Of a stretch of DNA of 13,105 bases, positions 9,113 through 13,105 are shown in pieces. Numbering within the stretch: position 1 is the stretch's first letter; the number at the start of each line of letters is the position of its first letter. The position numbers and the translations under genes are program-made. The DNA is from Oehlia diaphana. Its lineage: Eukaryota > Glomeromycota > Glomeromycetes > Glomerales > Glomeraceae. Location: assembly GCA_003833135.1 (NCBI GenBank), contig QZLH01000182.1:174257-187361 (forward strand), in the 5' to 3' direction. A model generated the notes under the pieces. That model saw only the letters and a program-made list of their open reading frames with translations. It made no database searches and had not been told where the DNA came from.

Positions 9113-10610
9113 TTACATAATTTGAAATACTTCAAATTCTTCTACATATAATCCATTGACTTTTCCGATATGTTTTTCATAATTCCATTTTGTGCAAGTA
9201 ATTTTTAACTCATTAGAAGAACCTACAAATAATTGCAAATCAATACTAAATGCTGGGCCACTACTGTATTCTCCATTATATATAGCTTTCTTTTCATCCT
9301 TTACACGACTTAAAATGTAATTATCGATACTATTATTACTAAAGGAGAATATAAAACTATCTTTAGTAACGCCATAACTATCATCAAATTTCCATTCAAT
9401 CGGATTATATCCTCCAAAGATTTCGTTTCTATCTATAATTTTAATAACTGTTATGGTGCGAGATTGATTTACACAAATCTCTCGGAATTTTTCAAGTCTA
9501 CTATTAAAAAGAACGGATCCATCACGAGAATCACGATATAATAATTTGAATCCATATGAAGTTGTTAACTTGCCTGTAATTTCTAATCTATCAATCCATT
9601 TGGAAATTAATTCAGCATGCTGAAATGTAATTATTTTAGAATCAATACTTGAACGAATTTCTTTATTTTCTCTAATTATACGAGGTATTGATTTTTTGCT
9701 GTCGTTATCCAAAAAATATTCTAACAAATCATTGTATAATTCCTTTGGTAAGATTTTTTTATAAGGTTTTACTTTTTTCAAAAATTCTTTTGAAGTTAAA
9801 TTATGGAATCTAATATAGGGAACACATTGTTGTAAGGTATTCCTCAAAATATTGAAATCATTCTTTGAAAAGTTTGTAGGATCAGAGGGAAGTTCAGGAT
9901 TTTGTGTAAACCCCCATTTAATTACATGTTCCCAAACTTGAATTTCGTCCATTTTAAGATTATCATTTTGAATAAGCGTGATTAAAAGTTTTTCTGGAAT
10001 TGAAGAGAAATTTGGGGAATTGAATATTTTGCTTGGTTCTTTAGAAATTAAATCATTGCAAAATTTTTGAAGTTTTAAGAAAGAATTATTTTCAAAACTT
10101 GTTTAATATATCAAATCGAAATTTTGTTCCATCCAATTTGCTTTGTTTTCAATTAAAAAAGATTCTAAATAAGGTATTAATTCATAAAGACTCAATTCGT
10201 TAGCAGCAATCATAATTTTAACAATATCTGAATTACCAAATTCTTCCAAAGGAATTTTTCCCCCATAGATATACCTAATTAAATGACAATAAGTTAATAA
10301 TAAAATAAAAAAAAAATATCAAGATTCTAATATTATAATTAATTCTTTTTCACCTTAAAACTATTTGAAAAATCTCTGGTAAAATATTTGATAATTTAAT
10401 ATGTGTTAAACCTCCGTCATTTTTCTTTTTATTAGTTGACAAAATTCTTCTCAAGTAAGGTGAACGATAATTTAAAATAATCATATGAGCACGAAATACT
10501 TTTACGTAAGGGTCACTACCAACTTCAATTGTGATATCATAATATTCTTCATCGTTTAAAATTTCAAGTAAATTTTGTGATAATTTTGGCAAAAGTTTAT
10601 TATCAACCAT
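9113..10610 (-). pseudogene. BTB-BACK-TLDc paralogue with one in-frame stop
   Basis: Exon 1 is 10610-10354 and exon 2 is 10274-9113, joined in codon 86 (AG|G), for 473 codons including the terminal TAA. Exon 1 is identical to the neighbouring gene at 71 of 86 residues by eye. The frame is open apart from a TAA at 10105-10103, codon 143, at the start of BACK. The intact gene (6086-6084) and the old relic (4183-4181) both have CAA there. As read, translation would yield a 142-residue BTB-only peptide. The rest stays in frame for 329 codons and keeps the BACK end (IQVWEHVIKWG) and a complete TLDc with FKLLYRDSRD, GGYNPIEW (373-380) and a terminal EEFEVFQIM. The linker before TLDc is about ten residues longer than in the intact copy. 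This is a very recent loss, a strain polymorphism, a base-call error, or a gene making a short product; restart at the ATG of codon 194 (9952) is possible but unsupported. Confidence 0.88.
10275..10353 (-). other. Spliceosomal intron of the second BTB gene (79 bases)
   Basis: Donor GTGAAAAAG follows TTTTAAG, and acceptor TTTAATTAG precedes GTATATCTATGG. A TTAAC branch-like sequence sits about 20 bases before the acceptor. It is at the identical codon position to the 104-base intron in the other copy, but the intron sequences themselves barely align. Confidence 0.9.
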
Positions 10611-10721
10611 TGCAATTTTACAAAATAAAAAAAGAATTTGAGAGAAAGAGAATCCAAAAAAGTCTTAGTTTAAACCTTATTTAATAGTTGACGAAATTTC
10701 ACGTGACTTTATTTGCGCCTG
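10611..10721 (-). promoter_or_regulatory. Proximal upstream region with CACGTG site
   Basis: A pyrimidine-rich leader (minus strand) precedes the ATG, as in the other copy. TTCACGTGAC at 10698-10707 contains a perfect CACGTG palindrome (10700-10705), about 90 bases upstream of the start. This is the classic binding core of bHLH factors in fungi, so a regulatory role is plausible but unproven. Confidence 0.4.
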
Positions 10722-11175
10722 CAGTATCACCAGGCACTGGCTTCACCGCAGGAAAATGTCACGTTCACGTGATGTTGATGACGATCATTTCTAAAATTGT
10801 ATAATCATCGTAAGATTTACACCATCTAAAATATTTCTTTGCATTCTTTGCAACTAAATGCTGGTTTGCCATATCGTTTATTTATTAATTCATAATTATC
10901 AGTCATATTTAATTATTTATGGGTATTATTTTTAAAATACCCAATATAATAAGAACTTTAATGTTTTATTTAATATATTAAAGTGGCTGTTCTCTTTATT
11001 GGTCTAATATTATTATTATTTATTCTTAAGAATTATTTTAAACATATTATGGACTTATGGTAACATTACAAATATACTGAATATTAATTTATATTGCAAT
11101 TTTATATGAAAGAAAAATGACGCAGTATTTGGCATCAAAATCATGTGAACGTGACATTTTTCTGCGGTGATACTG
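10722..11175. mobile_element. Inverted-repeat element, 454 bases (MITE-like)
   Basis: The left end CAGTATCACC (10722) and right end GGTGATACTG (11166-11175) are perfect inverted copies. Inside them, a 33-base block at 10748-10780 containing AATGTCACGTTCACGTGAT matches the reverse complement of 11133-11165 with three mismatches. The left arm carries a 16-base insertion (AGGCACTGGCTTCACC) between the two blocks that the right arm lacks. The interior is AT-rich, with a small GGGTAT/ATACCC hairpin near 10920, and has no coding frame. No target-site duplication is obvious. The outer CAG is compatible with hAT-type ends, but this is only a guess. Confidence 0.75.
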
Positions 11176-11520
11176 GGGTCCGTCTGCACCACTTTTTTTT
11201 ATATATAATAAAATTTGTATAATTAAGATATTTCTAGTCTGGACTGACTGGTCCGCAGTCCTAGGGCTGGACTGATTAAGAAGGACCGATCAAAAACTAC
11301 CTTTTTTGGTAAATTAACTACCAATTTGTTAAAATATAAATGGTGAATTATTAAACAATGTAACAAAATGGCTATATAAATAAATGATTTTTTTTGTTTG
11401 CCTTTAATAAGAACAAAAAAATTTTTTTGTTTACAGTGAAATAAACAAGAAACAATTTTTTTCGTTAAAGTAAACAAATTCGTGAAAGTAGAGTGATAAT
11501 GGGGGTTCTGGCCCAATTTT
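11176..11520. other. No gene; one GC-rich hairpin patch
   Basis: A GC-richer patch at 11237-11290 holds GGACTGACTGGTCCGCAGTCC, whose ends GGACTG and CAGTCC pair, followed by another GGACTGA. It may be the end of another short element. The rest is AT-rich, and its minus-strand frame of 97 codons has no recognisable motif. Confidence 0.45.
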
Positions 11521-11795
11521 TATTATACCCCATCTGAGTTTGGGGTATTTTTACTTTTTTTCTCCCCAACTTTTAGCTATAGGAGCGTAGTTTTTTTTCA
11601 CCCCAATTTAACTGAGGATATAACTTTTCTTTTCTCCCCAACTTTTAGCAATAGAGTTACGTTATTCTTTTCACCCCCAATTAAATTGGGGAGTTAACTT
11701 TTCTTTGCTCCCCATAGCTAAGGTTGGGAAGCATTATTTTTTTTTCTCCCCAATGTTAACTGGGATGTTAACATTTCTTTTCTCCCCATCCATTA
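11521..11795. repeat. CCCC-rich tandem repeat, ~72-base period
   Basis: CTCCCCAACTTTTAGC occurs at 11562 and exactly 72 bases later at 11634. A diverged third unit follows from 11709. Each unit alternates CTCCCC and CACCCC blocks with T-rich runs and a TTAACTTTTCTTT stretch. One unit contains the palindrome-like CCCCCAATTAAATTGGGGAG. On the plus strand the pattern is strongly pyrimidine-biased. No coding function is seen. Confidence 0.8.
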
Positions 11796-11827
11796 TCTAC
11801 ATTATTGTGCATGTATAGGCTATCAAA

Positions 11828-12032
11828 AAATGAAAGCACATACCCAGTGTGTTGCTGAGGCTCAGCAACAGCACAGGGTCCCACCATTCATCTGCTTTCG
11901 TATTATAATAGCCTCTATGCTTACATATCACATGGTAACTCCCACCTTCATTTATTGATATAAAAAAATTGAAAGCATCTCTGCGATGTTGCCACAGGCA
12001 ACTCGCCAAATCCGGTCATGTGCTTTCATATC
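11828..12032. repeat. Pair of diverged hairpin-bearing units with an overall fold-back
   Basis: Two related units (about 11828-11945 and 11968-12060) each run GAAAGCA, a GTTGC hairpin, GCTTTCNTAT-ATAATA, then CACATGG or ACATGGG. The first hairpin is GTTGCTGAG-G-CTCAGCAAC (11851-11869), and the second is GTTGCC-ACA-GGCAAC (11988-12002). ATGAAAGCACAT near 11830 is the reverse complement of ATGTGCTTTCAT near 12018, so the whole block can also fold back. It is GC-richer than its surroundings. It is probably part of a decayed mobile element. Confidence 0.6.
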
Positions 12033-12091
12033 ATAATATTGCTTTTATTAGCACACACGTACATGGGTGGAGCCAGTTCTACTGTAGCAAA

Positions 12092-12131
12092 AAAAAACTG
12101 ACACACATACAGTTTTTTGTGTCAGTTTTTT
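12092..12131. repeat. 13-base inverted repeat (hairpin)
   Basis: AAAAAACTGACAC (12092-12104) and GTGTCAGTTTTTT (12119-12131) are perfect inverted copies around a 14-base loop. Similar TGTTAGTTTT strings recur at about 12133, 12223 and 12235 and an inverted AAAAACTAAAA at 12167, so a larger repeat family is present here. It is not a bacterial terminator, given the eukaryotic context. Confidence 0.7.
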
Positions 12132-12250
12132 GTGTTAGTTTTGTGTGATATATTTATATAACAAGAAAAAAACTAAAATATGTGTTAGCCCATTCCTGTC
12201 AAAGATGTGTTATTTTTTTCACGTTAGTTTTTCATGTTAGTTTTGTACTG

Positions 12251-12403
12251 GATATTAGGAGTAACCTACGAGGTAAAGTAGCAATGATTCCTCCATGTGA
12301 AAGATGCGGAAAAACATTCAGAGACATGAGGGCATGAATAAGCCATGTAAATGCAAAGGGAAAAAGACAGTGCATACTGCAGATAGAGCCACAACCCCTA
12401 TAA
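12251..12403 (+). pseudogene. Possible zinc-finger-like coding relic
   Basis: One plus-strand frame reads MIPPCERCGKTFRDMRA, then a TGA at 12335, then ISHVNAKGKRQC and onward to a TAA at 12401. The spacing C-x2-C-x12-H (cysteines at 12296 and 12305, histidine at 12344) fits the first three ligands of a C2H2 finger, counting the stop as one residue. The fourth ligand would be a cysteine nine residues later, which is not canonical. It is only about 50 codons long, sits among repeats, and has no partner exon. It could be a fragment carried by a mobile element, or chance. Confidence 0.35.
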
Positions 12404-12471
12404 AAAATATGCATACGGTTTTTACACTGTATATACGTATCTTTGATACAGTTCGCATTTTTACATACTGC

Positions 12472-12720
12472 ATATCAGTATAATGTATACTGTTCGCAAA
12501 ATATGTTTAGTAAAAAATATAATAAAGTATACGGTAAACATACTGTATGATATGATATATTAAATTCATACATCTATAATGTATACTATTTCTACTATAT
12601 ATCAGTATTTTGTATACGGTTCACAAAAATATTGTAAATAAAGGATACGATATATATATTATTGTACAGTATATTAAAATTCATTTATTTATAACATATT
12701 ATTTACAGATATACACAGGT
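12472..12720. repeat. Diverged tandem pair, ~127-base period, GTATAC-rich
   Basis: ATATCAGTATAATGTATACTGTTCGCAAAATAT at 12472 recurs as a diverged copy at 12599 (ATATCAGTATTTTGTATACG onward). ATATTAAA-TTCAT follows in both. GTATAC palindromes, often followed by GGT or TGT, recur across 12410-12620. No coding potential. Confidence 0.6.
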
Positions 12721-12728
12721 TGAATAAA

Positions 12729-13032
12729 TAAAAATCAGATTTTTGCCCTTTTAAATACAGCTGCAGTATATAAAATCTGAAAAAAATTATATGTGCACAT
12801 GTGCACATAAGGTACTTTTTTTTGTGTACAATCAAAAGAATTTTGTGCACAATAGTGCACATTTTTACTAATCTTATTAATATTTTTTTAAAAAAATTTT
12901 GTGCACAATAGTGCACATTAAATCTTAAAAATTGTACACAAAAAAATTAAAATGTGCACATGTGCACATTGTGCACATGAATTTTATACACTGTACAGCT
13001 GTCTGATTTTTTGGTAATATTTCTGATTTTTA
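12729..13032. repeat. Fold-back element packed with GTGCAC palindromes
   Basis: The ends TAAAAATCAGA (12729-12739) and TCTGATTTTTA (13022-13032) are inverted copies. Further in, ACAGCTG-CAGTATATAAAAT (12757-12776) pairs with ATTTTATACACTGTACAGCTGT (12981-13002). Inside these, ATGTGCACATGTGCACAT with TTTTTTTGTGTACAAT (12791-12831) pairs with the mirror block at 12930-12969. The centre holds a direct pair of TTTTGTGCACAATAGTGCACAT (12842 and 12898). GTGCAC occurs nine times between 12793 and 12976. No frame of interest; the frames here are composition artefacts. It may be a MITE-like or fold-back transposon. Confidence 0.75.
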
Positions 13033-13105
13033 GCATGGAATTGCCAATTTTTGGCTATTTGTAATAGGATTTTTTGATTTTAATATAAAATTTCTGATTT
13101 TAGTG

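Noticed and set aside
10103..10105. TAA read as glutamine through an alternative genetic code
   Set aside because: Both BTB genes end at an aligned TAA right after the conserved VFQI motif, so TAA is used as a stop here.
11562..11790. Telomere-like CCCCAA repeat
   Set aside because: The C-runs are about 35-40 bases apart within a 72-base unit and not in a short head-to-tail array.
11797..12009. Minus-strand 70-codon frame
   Set aside because: It covers the duplicated hairpin units and has no domain or splice partner.
12689..12916. Minus-strand frame with repeated MCTIVHKI-like peptides
   Set aside because: It is produced by the GTGCAC repeats of the fold-back element, and the periodic peptide mirrors the DNA repeat.

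Overview
The window is AT-rich, intron-containing eukaryotic DNA. The only clear genes belong to the BTB-BACK-TLDc family, on the minus strand. This family is greatly expanded in arbuscular mycorrhizal fungi (Glomeromycotina, for example Rhizophagus), and the short GT-AG introns and low-GC, repeat-packed spacers fit such a genome. The assignment is an inference, because there is no rRNA, tRNA or marker gene to confirm it.

Layout, left to right. 1-1250 is tandem repeats: two nearly identical 295-base units plus a decayed third, an A/T-rich 100-base repeat, and a four-unit array. 1446-1727 is a decayed fragment of a BTB-TLDc gene (linker region). 1728-3470 has no gene but carries an array of short segments that look like repeated splice acceptors. 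3565-3892 is a nearly pure purine tandem repeat. 4110-4571 is a second BTB-TLDc fragment (BTB, intron, start of BACK). It may be the front half of the same dead gene whose rear lies at 1446-1727. 5118-6616 is an intact two-exon BTB-BACK-TLDc gene (464 residues). A short inverted-repeat element lies just upstream of it (6752-7139), and 7140-8690 is featureless. 9113-10610 is a close paralogue with the same exon structure and one in-frame stop at codon 143. It too has an inverted-repeat element just upstream (10722-11175). From 11520 to the end are several unrelated repeats: a CCCC-rich array, a fold-back pair, a hairpin, a zinc-finger-like relic, a 127-base tandem pair, and a fold-back element packed with nine GTGCAC palindromes.

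How it fits together: this is one small tandem family at different stages of decay. One copy is intact, one is stopped by a single C-to-T change, and there are one or two old relics. The two main copies share homologous DNA on both sides of the coding region, so they arose by segmental duplication. BTB domains dimerise and usually recruit Cullin-3, BACK continues that scaffold, and TLDc domains occur in oxidation-resistance and V-ATPase-binding proteins. The cellular role of the fungal BTB-TLDc proteins is not established. No new defence or mobile system is evident. The most unusual non-coding structure is the GTGCAC fold-back at the right end.
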